Assembly (NCBI GenBank): GCA_046538075.1
Contig: JBKHJN010000001.1
Span: 102,270-166,269, forward strand
Source of the DNA: Desulfobacca_B sp046538075
GTDB taxonomy: Bacteria; Desulfobacterota; Desulfobaccia; Desulfobaccales; Desulfobaccaceae
Length of the DNA: 64,000 nt
Direction: 5' to 3'
Shown: positions 36,793-45,343 of the stretch, piece after piece
Layout: the number at the start of each line of letters is the position of its first letter
How positions within the stretch are numbered: the first letter of the stretch is position 1
The notes under the pieces: model-generated
Databases searched by the model: none
What the model was told of the DNA's origin: nothing
The model's input: the letters and a program-made list of their open reading frames with translations, nothing else
Made by a program: the position numbers and the translations under genes

Positions 36793-37526
36793 GGTTGGAG
36801 CCAGTCAGATTGAGAGATTAGGGCAAGCAAGGCTTCCTTCAGCCTTTTCCTCTCCTTTGGGGTCTCAAGATCACGGATTTCGGGCACCTTGCCCAGGATC
36901 GGCCGGTTGGTCAGGGCGGCGATGATCCCGGGGTTGGTGCGTTCGGCTACTCCGGGTTGCTCGGGGTACTGATTAATAATTATCCCGGCCACTTCCAGCC
37001 CGGCCTGGATTGCCGCTTTGACCGTAAGGGTAGTGTGGTTGATAGTTCCCAGGCCGGGCCGGGCCACTATCACCAGAGGCAGACCCAGCCACAGGGCCAG
37101 GTCCAATACCAGGAATTCATGGTCAATCAGCGGCACATACAAACCGCCGGCCCCTTCTACGACCAGATAATCATAGCGGCTGGCCAGGTCTCGATAAGCC
37201 TGGGCAATGCATTCAAGGTCAATGCTCACCCCTACCTGGGCTGCGGCTACTGCCGGGGCCAGGGGAAGCTGCAAAACTATGGGGGTCAGCACCGACAACG
37301 GTTCTTCTAATCCGGCCAGCATCTGAGCCAGCCGGGCGTCGTCAGGGATCAGGACACCTTCAGTTTCCGCAGCCCCGCTCTGGATGGGCTTAAAATAGGC
37401 GGCCCGAACCCCCGAGTCCCGCAGCGCCGCGGTCAGCCCGGCGGCAATGACGGTCTTGCCCACCCCGGTATCGGTGCCGGTGACAAATATCCCATTGACT
37501 CGCGGGATTTCAGGTAAGGCCGTCAT
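36768..37526 (-). CDS. bioD: ATP-dependent dethiobiotin synthetase
   Basis: Closes the ureido ring of dethiobiotin from DAPA, CO2 and ATP. P-loop FVTGTDTGVGKTVIAAGL and VVEGAGGLYVPL are diagnostic; 252 aa is within range. It starts 2 nt after the bioB stop, and its end overlaps bioF. Confidence 0.94.
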   Translation of the reverse strand: MTALPEIPRVNGIFVTGTDTGVGKTVIAAGLTAALRDSGVRAAYFKPIQSGAAETEGVLIPDDARLAQMLAGLEEPLSVLTPIVLQLPLAPAVAAAQVGVSIDLECIAQAYRDLASRYDYLVVEGAGGLYVPLIDHEFLVLDLALWLGLPLVIVARPGLGTINHTTLTVKAAIQAGLEVAGIIINQYPEQPGVAERTNPGIIAALTNRPILGKVPEIRDLETPKERKRLKEALLALISQSDWLQPWKTPKPV

Positions 37527-37528
37527 TA

Positions 37529-38467
37529 CTATTCATCTTCCGGGGCCGGATGCAGACCTTGGTCAGCCAGCATCTGCAAATCCTCATCCGGCAACCGGCC
37601 TTTGGTGGTGAGATAATCTCCGGTCATCAAGGCATCGGCTCCGGCGGCAAACATCAGCGGGGCCAGGGTCCGTAATGTGGGCGCCCGGCCGCCGCAGATG
37701 ATCAGGCGTTTATCCGGGAAGCTGAGGCGAAAGGCCAGGATTATCTTTAGGGCCTCCAGCGGCTCTAGAAGCGGCCGGTTCCCCATCGGAGTGCCGGGAA
37801 TGGGATGCAGGAAGTTCAACGGAATGGAATCCACCGCCAATTCTTTAAGGGTCTGGGCCATTTCCCAGCGTTGGGCCACGGTTTCTCCCAGCCCCATAAT
37901 CCCCCCCCCACAGACGGCCAGTCCGGCGGCCTGGGCCGCCCAGATGGTCTGCAGCCGCTCCTGGTAAGTGTGAGCCGTACAGATCTGGGGGAAAAAGGAG
38001 GCCGCGGTCTCCAGGTTATGATGGTAGCGGTGGACCCCGGCCTGGGCCAGGGCCTTTAAGAAATCAGGCGCCACGATCCCCAACGACACGCAAACTTTAA
38101 GGCTGGTGGTGCGGCGAATGGCGGCGATGGCACTTACAATAGCCTCCTGTTCCGGTTCCTTGACTATTCCCCGGCCCGAAGTGACGATGGAGAAGCGGGC
38201 CGCGCCCTGGCGGGCCGCCTGTTGGGCGGCCTCGACCATTTGTTTCTGGGAAAGCAGTGGATACCGTTTAATCTCCGCCCCCGACACCCTGGATTGGGCG
38301 CAGAAAGCGCAGTCCTGACTGCACAGCCCTGACTTGGCATTGATGATTACACACAGGCTGATGCCCTGCCCTACCCGACCTTCCCGCAGCGCACTGGCCT
38401 TTTTCATCAACGGCCATAACTCCGTTAAAGGCAGCCGAAATAGCTCGTCCCATTCGCTCCGATGCAT
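37529..38467 (-). CDS. bioB: Biotin synthase
   Basis: Radical SAM enzyme inserting sulfur into dethiobiotin. The cluster motif KSGLCSQDCAFCAQS supplies the radical SAM CxxxCxxC; further typical motifs are RYHHNLETAASFFP and PLNFLHPIPGTP. First gene of the bio operon, preceded by a BirA-type operator. Confident. Confidence 0.96.
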   Translation of the reverse strand: MHRSEWDELFRLPLTELWPLMKKASALREGRVGQGISLCVIINAKSGLCSQDCAFCAQSRVSGAEIKRYPLLSQKQMVEAAQQAARQGAARFSIVTSGRGIVKEPEQEAIVSAIAAIRRTTSLKVCVSLGIVAPDFLKALAQAGVHRYHHNLETAASFFPQICTAHTYQERLQTIWAAQAAGLAVCGGGIMGLGETVAQRWEMAQTLKELAVDSIPLNFLHPIPGTPMGNRPLLEPLEALKIILAFRLSFPDKRLIICGGRAPTLRTLAPLMFAAGADALMTGDYLTTKGRLPDEDLQMLADQGLHPAPEDE

Positions 38468-38522
38468 AACCTTAGCCTTCGATTTTTATGCTCGCGATGA
38501 AAGATGCTAGATTCTGATCCAA

Positions 38523-38554
38523 TTGTCAACCAAATAATTAAATCTGGTTAACAA
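38523..38554 (-). promoter_or_regulatory. BirA-type biotin operator
   Basis: TTGTCAACC-N14-GGTTAACAA, an inverted repeat with one mismatch, matches the BirA consensus TTGT(T/C)AACC-N14-16-GGTTAACAA. It is 56 bases upstream of bioB, so biotin probably represses the operon through a bifunctional BirA not present in this window. Confidence 0.8.
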
Positions 38555-38565
38555 TAGCGGTTGCC

Positions 38566-38594
38566 TTGTCAATCCTTTCGGCGATGGTTAAAAT
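38566..38594 (+). promoter_or_regulatory. Sigma-70-type promoter of the Slp-like gene
   Basis: TTGTCA and TAAAAT with 17-base spacing; the transcript would begin near 38601, about 44 bases before the ATG at 38645. Confidence 0.55.
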
Positions 38595-38644
38595 ATTTCA
38601 AATATAACGAGATTTTCGACCAGGGGGGAGTCGGAGGAGCGACA

Positions 38645-39217
38645 ATGACAGCCTTTGCAATAAAGTTAGCCAACCGCAAACCGGTTGGTCTAAAAATCTT
38701 CGGCCTGCTATTGTTAATGGGAATAGCCGCAGGCTGTGCTCCGGTATTTTCTCAAGCCATGCTGGAGCAGGTCGACCGGGACCTGTCTTTCAGCGTCGTC
38801 GCCGCTGACCCAGAGGCTTATCAGGGCAAAAAGGTTATGTGGGGCGGGGTCATTGATCAGACCAGGCCCAAAGAAGATAAAACTGAACTGGAGGTGGTGC
38901 AAAAATACCTAGACCGCCGCCATCGACCAGTGGACAGGGATACTTCCTTGGGGAGATTCTTGGTAGTATACTCCGGGTTTTTAGATCCGGCCATCTACAA
39001 AGCGGGCCGGGAAATAACCGTGATTGGGGAAGTTGAGGGCTGCGAAGTACGTAAATTAGGCGAAACCGATTACCGCTACCCGGTAGTCGAGGCACTCTCC
39101 CTGCATCTGTGGCCCCGGCCAGTTGTTTATGAGCGTTATCCCTATTATTGGGGTCCACCGTACCCCTACTTTTATTGGGGCCCCTATCATTGGCGCCATC
39201 CCTGGTTCTGGCCGTGA
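38645..39217 (+). CDS. Slp-family outer-membrane lipoprotein
   Basis: A signal peptide with hydrophobic core (IFGLLLLMGIAAGC) ends in a lipobox Cys, so it is probably a lipoprotein. The body contains the Slp-like VAADPEAYQGKKVMWGGVI and GEVEGCEVRKLGETDYRYPVVE. The last 30 residues are very rich in Tyr, Trp, Pro and His. GGAGG precedes the ATG at 38645; the frame extends upstream to 38561 but overlaps the promoter. Function of Slp proteins is poorly known (envelope stress or starvation-inducible in E. coli). Confidence 0.82.
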   Translation: MTAFAIKLANRKPVGLKIFGLLLLMGIAAGCAPVFSQAMLEQVDRDLSFSVVAADPEAYQGKKVMWGGVIDQTRPKEDKTELEVVQKYLDRRHRPVDRDTSLGRFLVVYSGFLDPAIYKAGREITVIGEVEGCEVRKLGETDYRYPVVEALSLHLWPRPVVYERYPYYWGPPYPYFYWGPYHWRHPWFWP

Positions 39218-39233
39218 GCCCGACAGGGCGGTG

Positions 39234-40664
39234 CTATTCCTGCAGCAGGCGCTGGAAAAGCTGGTTGACCAGCTTGGGGTTGGCCTGGCCCTTGGTCTTT
39301 TTCATCATCTGGCCGACGAAAAAGCCCATGAGCTTGGTCTTGCCCTCTTTATATTCGGCCACCTCTTTGGCATGGGCGGCCAGAATTTCCCGGGCCATGG
39401 TCTCCAGCGCCGCTTCATCGCTGATCTGCACCAACCCCCGGGCCTTGACTATGGCCTCTGCCTCCTGCCCGGTGGCAAACATCTCCTCAAAAACGGCTTT
39501 GGCCATTTTGCCGCTGATCGTCCCCTGCTCGACCAGGGCCAGCAGCCGGGCCAGGGCGACCGGGGTAACCAGGCAGGACTCAATACTTTGCTCCGCCTTT
39601 TTCAGTTCCCGCAACAGCTCGGACATTATCCAGTTGCTGATCTGTTTGGGCTGCGCCAACTTCCGGACACAGTCCTCAAAATATTGGGCCAGGGCCTTTT
39701 CCCCGGTGAGCACCCCGGCGTCATATTCTGGCAGCCCGTATTCCGCCATGAAGCGGGCTTTCTTGGCCTCGGGCAGTTCGGGCAGGGTCTGCCGGACCGC
39801 CTCGATCCATTCAGCCGAGACCTCCACCGGCACCAGGTCAGGGTCTGGAAAATAGCGGTAATCGTGGGCTTCTTCCTTGCCGCGCATCGAAAAGGTTTTG
39901 TTCTGCGACTCATCCCAGAGGCGGGTTTCTTGGACTACTTCTTCGCCGTTGAGCAGCAGCCCCCGTTGCCGCCGGATCTCATAGTCTAGGGCCCGCAACA
40001 GATGGCGGAAAGAGTTCATGTTCTTGAGCTCGGTGCGAATGCCGAATTCCTGGCTGCCCTGGGGGCGGAGGGAAATATTGGCATCGCAGCGCAGCGAACC
40101 TTCTTCCATATTGCCGTTGCAGATCTCCAAGTAAAGCAATATATTGCGTAAATTCCGGAGATACTCCACCGCCTCCTCAGGGCTGTGCATATCGGGTTCG
40201 CTGACGATCTCAATCAGCGGCACCCCGGTGCGGTTAAAATCTACATAACTTACCGGTCGTTGCTCGTCATGGATAAGTTTACCGGCGTCCTCCTCAAGAT
40301 GGATGCGGCGGATTCGGATCCGTCGGCGCAACCCATTGGTTGCAATATTGATAAACCCGTGCTCGGCCAGGGGCAGCTCATACTGAGAAATCTGGTAGCC
40401 CTTGGGAAGATCAGGATAAAAGTAATTTTTGCGCGCAAAGCGGCTTAGCGGGGCAATCTGGCAGTTGGTGGCCAGAGCCATTTTGATGGCAAACTCCACT
40501 ACTTGTTTATTCAAGACCGGCAAAACTCCCGGCATTCCCAGGCATACCGGACAGGTGTGGGTGTTGGGCGGGGCGCCGAAGCTGGTGCTGCAACCACAAA
40601 AAATCTTGCTCTGGGTTAATAATTGGGCGTGAGTTTCAAGGCCGATAACTGGTTCGTATTCCAT
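39234..40664 (-). CDS. gatB: Aspartyl/glutamyl-tRNA amidotransferase subunit B
   Basis: Transamidase of GatCAB that converts Glu-tRNA(Gln) or Asp-tRNA(Asn). N-terminal YEPVIGLETHAQLLTQSKIFCGCS with the zinc-type Cys pair, GDLPKGYQISQYE-like region, and KARFMAEYGLPEYDAGVLTGEKALAQYFE. 476 aa as expected. gatA and gatC are not in this window. Confidence 0.95.
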   Translation of the reverse strand: MEYEPVIGLETHAQLLTQSKIFCGCSTSFGAPPNTHTCPVCLGMPGVLPVLNKQVVEFAIKMALATNCQIAPLSRFARKNYFYPDLPKGYQISQYELPLAEHGFINIATNGLRRRIRIRRIHLEEDAGKLIHDEQRPVSYVDFNRTGVPLIEIVSEPDMHSPEEAVEYLRNLRNILLYLEICNGNMEEGSLRCDANISLRPQGSQEFGIRTELKNMNSFRHLLRALDYEIRRQRGLLLNGEEVVQETRLWDESQNKTFSMRGKEEAHDYRYFPDPDLVPVEVSAEWIEAVRQTLPELPEAKKARFMAEYGLPEYDAGVLTGEKALAQYFEDCVRKLAQPKQISNWIMSELLRELKKAEQSIESCLVTPVALARLLALVEQGTISGKMAKAVFEEMFATGQEAEAIVKARGLVQISDEAALETMAREILAAHAKEVAEYKEGKTKLMGFFVGQMMKKTKGQANPKLVNQLFQRLLQE

Positions 40665-40820
40665 CTCGTCTTTAACCCAGGAAATTAAAGTCAGGCTTAA
40701 TATCTGTCCAGGATACTAATAAGAATCTCCCGGCTTCCCTTCCAAGACGCTTTGGCCAATGGAGGATTAGAGGTATCTTTAACTGATCTTACTATTTAAC
40801 TAAACCTGCCGGGGCCAAGG

Positions 40821-40860
40821 AAAAGCCCTCCAAGTTATTATTTGCAGGGACTGGGTTTTT
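40821..40860 (-). terminator. Hairpin terminator after thi4
   Basis: On the minus strand AGTCCCTGCAA pairs with TTGGAGGGCT (one mismatch and one bulge) and is followed by TTTT, directly after the thi4 stop. Confidence 0.45.
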
Positions 40861-41645
40861 TATGTCGCGGCCAGACGGGCCTCGATCAGTTCGGCGGCCC
40901 GTTCTCCGGAGAGCAACATGCCCCCAAAGATCGGCCCCATGCGATTAGTGCCCCAGCTCGCCGTGGCCGCCATGCCGGAGACAAACAAGCCCGGATAGAC
41001 CTCTTTGGTATACTCCACAGTTTGGGTTTCGCCGACATCGGCCCACATGGAGCGCTCTCCCATGATACCGCCGGTCTCGGTGAACAGCGCCGCCGGGGGG
41101 TTCTTGCGCAGGAAGACCTTAACGATATCGACATCGTGGCCGGTGGCGTCAATCACGTATTTGCTGCGGATGGTCATGGGATCAACATGGAGACCGGCAA
41201 TTTCCACCGGCGTCCAGCCAATCACCAGACCGGTAACCCGGTTTTCCCGGACCATGACATCTTCGACGTGGATGCAATTGAAGACCCGGGCCCCGGCCTT
41301 CATGGTCTGCGACCCTAACGTGGTTACTGCTTCAATGGCGTCGGCGGTATAATAACCCTGGTCATAAGGCCGGGCGGTGATGCCTAGTTCATCCAAAATG
41401 CGTTTCGCCGGTTCCTGGAACACGATTTCGTTAAACATCATACCGCCGCCCCACATGCCGCCGCCAACCGTCAATTTGCGCTCAAAAACCGCTACCTTGC
41501 GCCGTTTCTGGCTCAACCGCCAGGCAGCTACCAGCCCTGACACCCCGCCGCCGACAATGGCGACATCCAGATCCACACAATCCAGCAACTTCTCGGTGAA
41601 GCGCTCCACAATCGCCCGAGTTATAATGACTTCATCCAAGGTCAT
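40860..41645 (-). CDS. thi4: Thiazole synthase, THI4 family (non-cysteine, sulfide-using type)
   Basis: Makes the thiazole phosphate precursor of thiamine from NAD, glycine and a sulfur source. The FAD/NAD fold GGGVSGLVAAWRL, GGGMWGGGMMFN, and the C-terminal GPIFGGMLLSGERAA are family marks; 261 aa is the prokaryotic length. In the region IDATGHDVDIVKVFLR no Cys follows the GHD motif where yeast THI4 has its sacrificial Cys205, so this should be the archaeal-type catalytic enzyme using free sulfide. No TPP riboswitch motif was found upstream. Confidence 0.92.
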   Translation of the reverse strand: MTLDEVIITRAIVERFTEKLLDCVDLDVAIVGGGVSGLVAAWRLSQKRRKVAVFERKLTVGGGMWGGGMMFNEIVFQEPAKRILDELGITARPYDQGYYTADAIEAVTTLGSQTMKAGARVFNCIHVEDVMVRENRVTGLVIGWTPVEIAGLHVDPMTIRSKYVIDATGHDVDIVKVFLRKNPPAALFTETGGIMGERSMWADVGETQTVEYTKEVYPGLFVSGMAATASWGTNRMGPIFGGMLLSGERAAELIEARLAAT

Positions 41646-41754
41646 GGGGTTATTCTCCTTTTTACAATTACTGAATAGACCAGCTAACTATTAAGGCGCT
41701 TAAGCTTACCAGCCTGCGCCTGATTCACCCTGGCTTCCCTCAAAGCTTGGGGCT

Positions 41755-43104
41755 TCACTCTGAAGTGGGTGGGCGTGGAGCCGCAAATAGATTATTCAGC
41801 TCTTGCCGCCAAGCCGCAAAGGACTTTTCCGCCACCAGGACATCGAGGGTTTGTTTTCCCTGTTGCGAGCGCACCCGCAACAGGTCCGGTGCCGGGGCCG
41901 CAAAGGTCTCCAGACTGAGAAGCGGTTCATCCTGCGCACCGCTGAGCTGGAGGGTAAACCTGGGAGCATCCGGGCTGGGGCTTTCCGAGGGCGCCAGCCG
42001 CTCATATTCCAGTTCCTTGAGCTTCCACAAAACTCTTCCCAGCTGCATTGCCGGTTTCTTCTCTACCTTACCATCCGGGAAAGAAAGACGCCAATCATCT
42101 TTTTCTTTAACCGCCTTAATCTGCTGCTCCGGCGGGCCCCAGCTCATTTTCTGCACTTCAGCCTCTTTGCCGCTCCACAGCCGGCGATCCTCCAGTCGGC
42201 TTTTTGAGGTCGGCAGTCCCTCCAGCATTTCCCGATCTACCTGAAATATCGGCAAACTTCCTGGTTTATGGGCATAGCACAGCTTATCTTTTTTGGCCCC
42301 TAACAGCAGGGTCTCCTTTTGCTCATCCTGCGAGATGGTGAGGCGCGCCGCTGGTTCTGGAGCCAGGCCATATACCTCAAGATTTTCAGGCTTCTCTGAG
42401 ACAAATTCTTGGGCTCGCAAGCTGCTGAGCTGACGAAGTAAAGATTCAACCCTGTCCGAGCGGATACGGGTATCAGGACTGTCTTCCAAGCTCCAGGTTT
42501 CCGGCCCGGTTTTTTTCAGGTCTAAATCGAGCCTGGCGGTTTTAATTTGCAAGGCATTGGCCTGTTCCGGAGAGATGGTAAAAATAGTTTTATCTCTAAG
42601 AGCGGTAAGATTCTTGTCCAGTGTTTCTTTATCAACGGCACTGATCAATAATACCTTGCCGTCCCCTTGCTGCTGGGCATAATAGCTGCGGCCCCCGGGA
42701 ACTTTGTGACCAACGCACAGTTGATGGGTCTCGGAATCGGCACTGAAGTCCACTACCAGTTCGGGATGGTCCAGCCCGTATTCCGATAACTTTTCCGGCT
42801 CGACTTCCAGCTGCCGCTGCTTTTCTAATCCGGCCAGGGTCTCCCGCAAGGAATTGACGGCCAAATCGTCCGCCGGGGTATGCAAGGGTTGGATAATTTT
42901 CCAGTTCTTGTCTCTGGTTAACTTGATTTCCTGGCTGTCCCGTTTCAGGGTAATGGTGGTAATTTTATCGGCCGGGAGCGAAAAGATTTTTTTGGCTGCC
43001 TGTTCTTCCGCCTCTTTTTGGGACTGATAGTGTTCCGAAATGAAAAAGGCCCCGGCCACCACCAACAGTACCACCAGGTAGGGCAAGAGCTTTTTAATCC
43101 TCAT
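41755..43104 (-). CDS. DUF4340-domain protein of the Gld-type ABC operon
   Basis: 449 aa from the ATG at 43104, which overlaps the gldG-like stop as ATGA; the longer frame to 43194 runs into that gene. One N-terminal membrane helix (LLPYLVVLLVVAGAFFI) anchors a large extracytoplasmic domain with repeated beta-rich DUF4340-like units (ITTITLKRDSQEIKLTRDKNWKIIQP, YGLDHPELVVDF and again YGLAPEPAARLTI). This family regularly follows gldG-like genes. Molecular role unknown. Confidence 0.82.
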   Translation of the reverse strand: MRIKKLLPYLVVLLVVAGAFFISEHYQSQKEAEEQAAKKIFSLPADKITTITLKRDSQEIKLTRDKNWKIIQPLHTPADDLAVNSLRETLAGLEKQRQLEVEPEKLSEYGLDHPELVVDFSADSETHQLCVGHKVPGGRSYYAQQQGDGKVLLISAVDKETLDKNLTALRDKTIFTISPEQANALQIKTARLDLDLKKTGPETWSLEDSPDTRIRSDRVESLLRQLSSLRAQEFVSEKPENLEVYGLAPEPAARLTISQDEQKETLLLGAKKDKLCYAHKPGSLPIFQVDREMLEGLPTSKSRLEDRRLWSGKEAEVQKMSWGPPEQQIKAVKEKDDWRLSFPDGKVEKKPAMQLGRVLWKLKELEYERLAPSESPSPDAPRFTLQLSGAQDEPLLSLETFAAPAPDLLRVRSQQGKQTLDVLVAEKSFAAWRQELNNLFAAPRPPTSE

Positions 43105-44576
43105 CGCCGCCGCCTCCGTCTCAGATAGGCATTTACTCCCGCGATTATCATGGCCAGCGGGGCCAGCACCAACGAAGACAGGAGCAACACCCAACTCTGG
43201 TAACCGGTAAGCATCAGGGGCTGGGATTTCTCCTCCTGCCGCCGCACCGTGATCTGCCCTTCTTCCTCAGCCAGAAAATTTACGGTATTTAAAAACAGAT
43301 CGCCGTTGCCAGAAAGGTTAAAATAAGTATTAGCGGCAAAATCAGCATCGCCGAAAACCGCCAGGTAATCATTTTTATCTTGATCCCGACCCCTTTCTTT
43401 GGGTTGGTCTACCTGGCGGTCTGCTTTGGGCTCCGCCGGGTCAGAGGCCGGTTCAGAACCGGCCTGGCTTCCGGGGGGCTGGATTTCCGCCAGCACGGCC
43501 AGTGTAAAAGGCCCTTTCTGGTCTTCTGCGGCATCAAAACTGACCTTGCCGGCCTTGATCCAGTCCTGCCCTTTTTTGGTCCAACTGCTGTCCATGGTGG
43601 TCGCCAGGGCAAACAGATGAATTCGCTCTGCAGTCTGTTGGTTGAGGGTGAGCGGCCGCGCTAACGGAAACAGGGTCACCACATTGGTAAAATCCTCGGT
43701 TATTTTATGATCTCCATAATGGATCACCATGGGCATGGTGACGCTGGCCCCCAGGGCCTGGCTGACCTGGTTGACGTCCAGAATCATCCGTTCATCAATT
43801 TCGACCCCATGGGCGGCCAGCAAATCCTTGAGGCCGCCATCATTGAAAGGTTCCAAAAGGACCATCAGGCGACCCCCTTGGTCCAGGTAGGTTTTCAAGG
43901 CCGCAATTTCATGGGGAAACAGCGGTTTTCCCGGAGCAGCCACCACTATTACCGCGGCATCGGCAGGAACCTGGGGTTGGGAGATCAGATTTAGCGCCGC
44001 CACCTCAAATCCCTCATTTTGCAGGGCTTTAGCCGCGGTCTGGAAGCCGTTGCGCCCGGCATCGTCAATCCCGCGTTCGCCGTGCCCGGTGAGAAAATAG
44101 ATTTTCTTCTGCTGAGGATTGAGCAACTTGCGGATGGCACTGGTGATCTCGTCCTCGGTGGTATTGTTGGCCAGGTGCTTGCGGCCCTGGTATTCCAGCA
44201 GAACATTGCCGGGATAGCGGAACCCGGCCTGTTTAGCTTTTAGGGGGTGGCGTTCCGGATCAACGAACTCATAGGTGATCAGTTGGTTCCGATATTGGTA
44301 ATTTTCCAATAGATGTTTGGCCGGCTGACGTTCAGATTGACCCTCGGGATAAAACACCGTCATCTGCAGCGGTTCTTTGACCTCGCTCAGCAAGGTTTTA
44401 GTAGTCGGGGTGAGCGATTGACTTTTATCCGCGGTAAGATCCCACCGCCAATGATAGCGCTCTCCCAGCAAAGCCAGAAATATCAGAATGATCAGTACCA
44501 CCATGACAGCCGTAGCCGATCCGGTGCCATAGATCAAAGTTCTTTTGGTTTTTGAATCTGCCATACCCATGCTCAA
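43101..44576 (-). CDS. GldG-like ABC-associated auxiliary protein
   Basis: 491 aa. A membrane helix near residue 25 (TAVMVVLIILIFLALLG), a large periplasmic domain starting RYHWRWDLTADKSQSLTPTTK and containing FLTGHGERGIDDAG, and a C-terminal helix (WVLLLSSLVLAPLAMIIAG) followed by an Arg-rich tail. This matches the GldG/ABC-type uncharacterised transport system family. It overlaps its neighbours by 4 nt on both sides. Confidence 0.85.
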   Translation of the reverse strand: MSMGMADSKTKRTLIYGTGSATAVMVVLIILIFLALLGERYHWRWDLTADKSQSLTPTTKTLLSEVKEPLQMTVFYPEGQSERQPAKHLLENYQYRNQLITYEFVDPERHPLKAKQAGFRYPGNVLLEYQGRKHLANNTTEDEITSAIRKLLNPQQKKIYFLTGHGERGIDDAGRNGFQTAAKALQNEGFEVAALNLISQPQVPADAAVIVVAAPGKPLFPHEIAALKTYLDQGGRLMVLLEPFNDGGLKDLLAAHGVEIDERMILDVNQVSQALGASVTMPMVIHYGDHKITEDFTNVVTLFPLARPLTLNQQTAERIHLFALATTMDSSWTKKGQDWIKAGKVSFDAAEDQKGPFTLAVLAEIQPPGSQAGSEPASDPAEPKADRQVDQPKERGRDQDKNDYLAVFGDADFAANTYFNLSGNGDLFLNTVNFLAEEEGQITVRRQEEKSQPLMLTGYQSWVLLLSSLVLAPLAMIIAGVNAYLRRRRRR

Positions 44577-45343
44577 CCTCTCCAGCGCCGGGATTCCAAC
44601 TGGCGTTTGGTCAGAAACAAGGAGAAATAGATAAACATTAAATAAAAGAGCAGATCCCGGGTATCGAGCACCCCTCGGGAAAAGGTTTCAAAGTGGCTCA
44701 TCAACGAAATATATCTGAAAAAGGACTGCCATCCCGAGGGCCCCAATTCTTCATACCAGCCAATGACCCAAAAGAGCAATAACAGGCCAAAGGTGACTAC
44801 GGCGGCAATAATCTGATTTTCAGTGAGGGTGGAGCTGAACAGGCCCAGGGCTAAAAAGGCTCCCCCCAGCAAGAACAAGCCCAGGTAGCCGGTCAGAATC
44901 TGGCCCCAATCCAGGGGCATCACCCAGTTGAACACCAGGCCATAGATCAAGGTCAGCCCCAGCAACACCCCATAGACCAACAAGGCCGCCAGGAATTTCC
45001 CCAAAATCACCCCCCAATCGGTCAGCGGATAGGTAAACAACAACTCCGCGGTGCCAGAGCGCTTCTCTTCGGCAAACAGTCGCATGGTGACCAGCGGCAC
45101 CATAAACAGCAATACCACCGCCAGGGTGCCAAACAAGGGGCGGAAGACCATCTGGGCGGGATTCAACTGCGAGGCCAGATAAGGATTCTGACTGGCCTGA
45201 AAACTGAGCAGATTATAATAGGCGATATTGGAGAAAAAGAAATACCCGGCCAGAATGAGAAAAAAGGTTCCGGTAAGGTAAAAAATCGGGGTGCTGAAAT
45301 AGACCGCCAACTCTTTGCGCCAAACTGCCAGGCAACCGCTCAC
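44573..45343 (-). CDS. GldF-like ABC-2 permease
   Basis: 256-aa membrane subunit with about six helices. KELAVYFSTPIFYLTGTFFLILAGYFF and FAEEKRSGTAELLFTYPLTDW are typical of GldF/NosY-like permeases. Overlaps gldA and gldG genes by 4 nt each, so the operon is translationally coupled. Confidence 0.88.
   Translation of the reverse strand: MSGCLAVWRKELAVYFSTPIFYLTGTFFLILAGYFFFSNIAYYNLLSFQASQNPYLASQLNPAQMVFRPLFGTLAVVLLFMVPLVTMRLFAEEKRSGTAELLFTYPLTDWGVILGKFLAALLVYGVLLGLTLIYGLVFNWVMPLDWGQILTGYLGLFLLGGAFLALGLFSSTLTENQIIAAVVTFGLLLLFWVIGWYEELGPSGWQSFFRYISLMSHFETFSRGVLDTRDLLFYLMFIYFSLFLTKRQLESRRWRG

Noticed and set aside
39123..39989. Long plus-strand ORF (288 aa) opposite gatB
   Set aside because: It is antisense to the clearly conserved gatB and has a shadow-type composition rich in Gly, Leu and His.
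41646..41754. TPP riboswitch upstream of thi4
   Set aside because: No CTGAGA box or conserved TPP core could be found in the leader.
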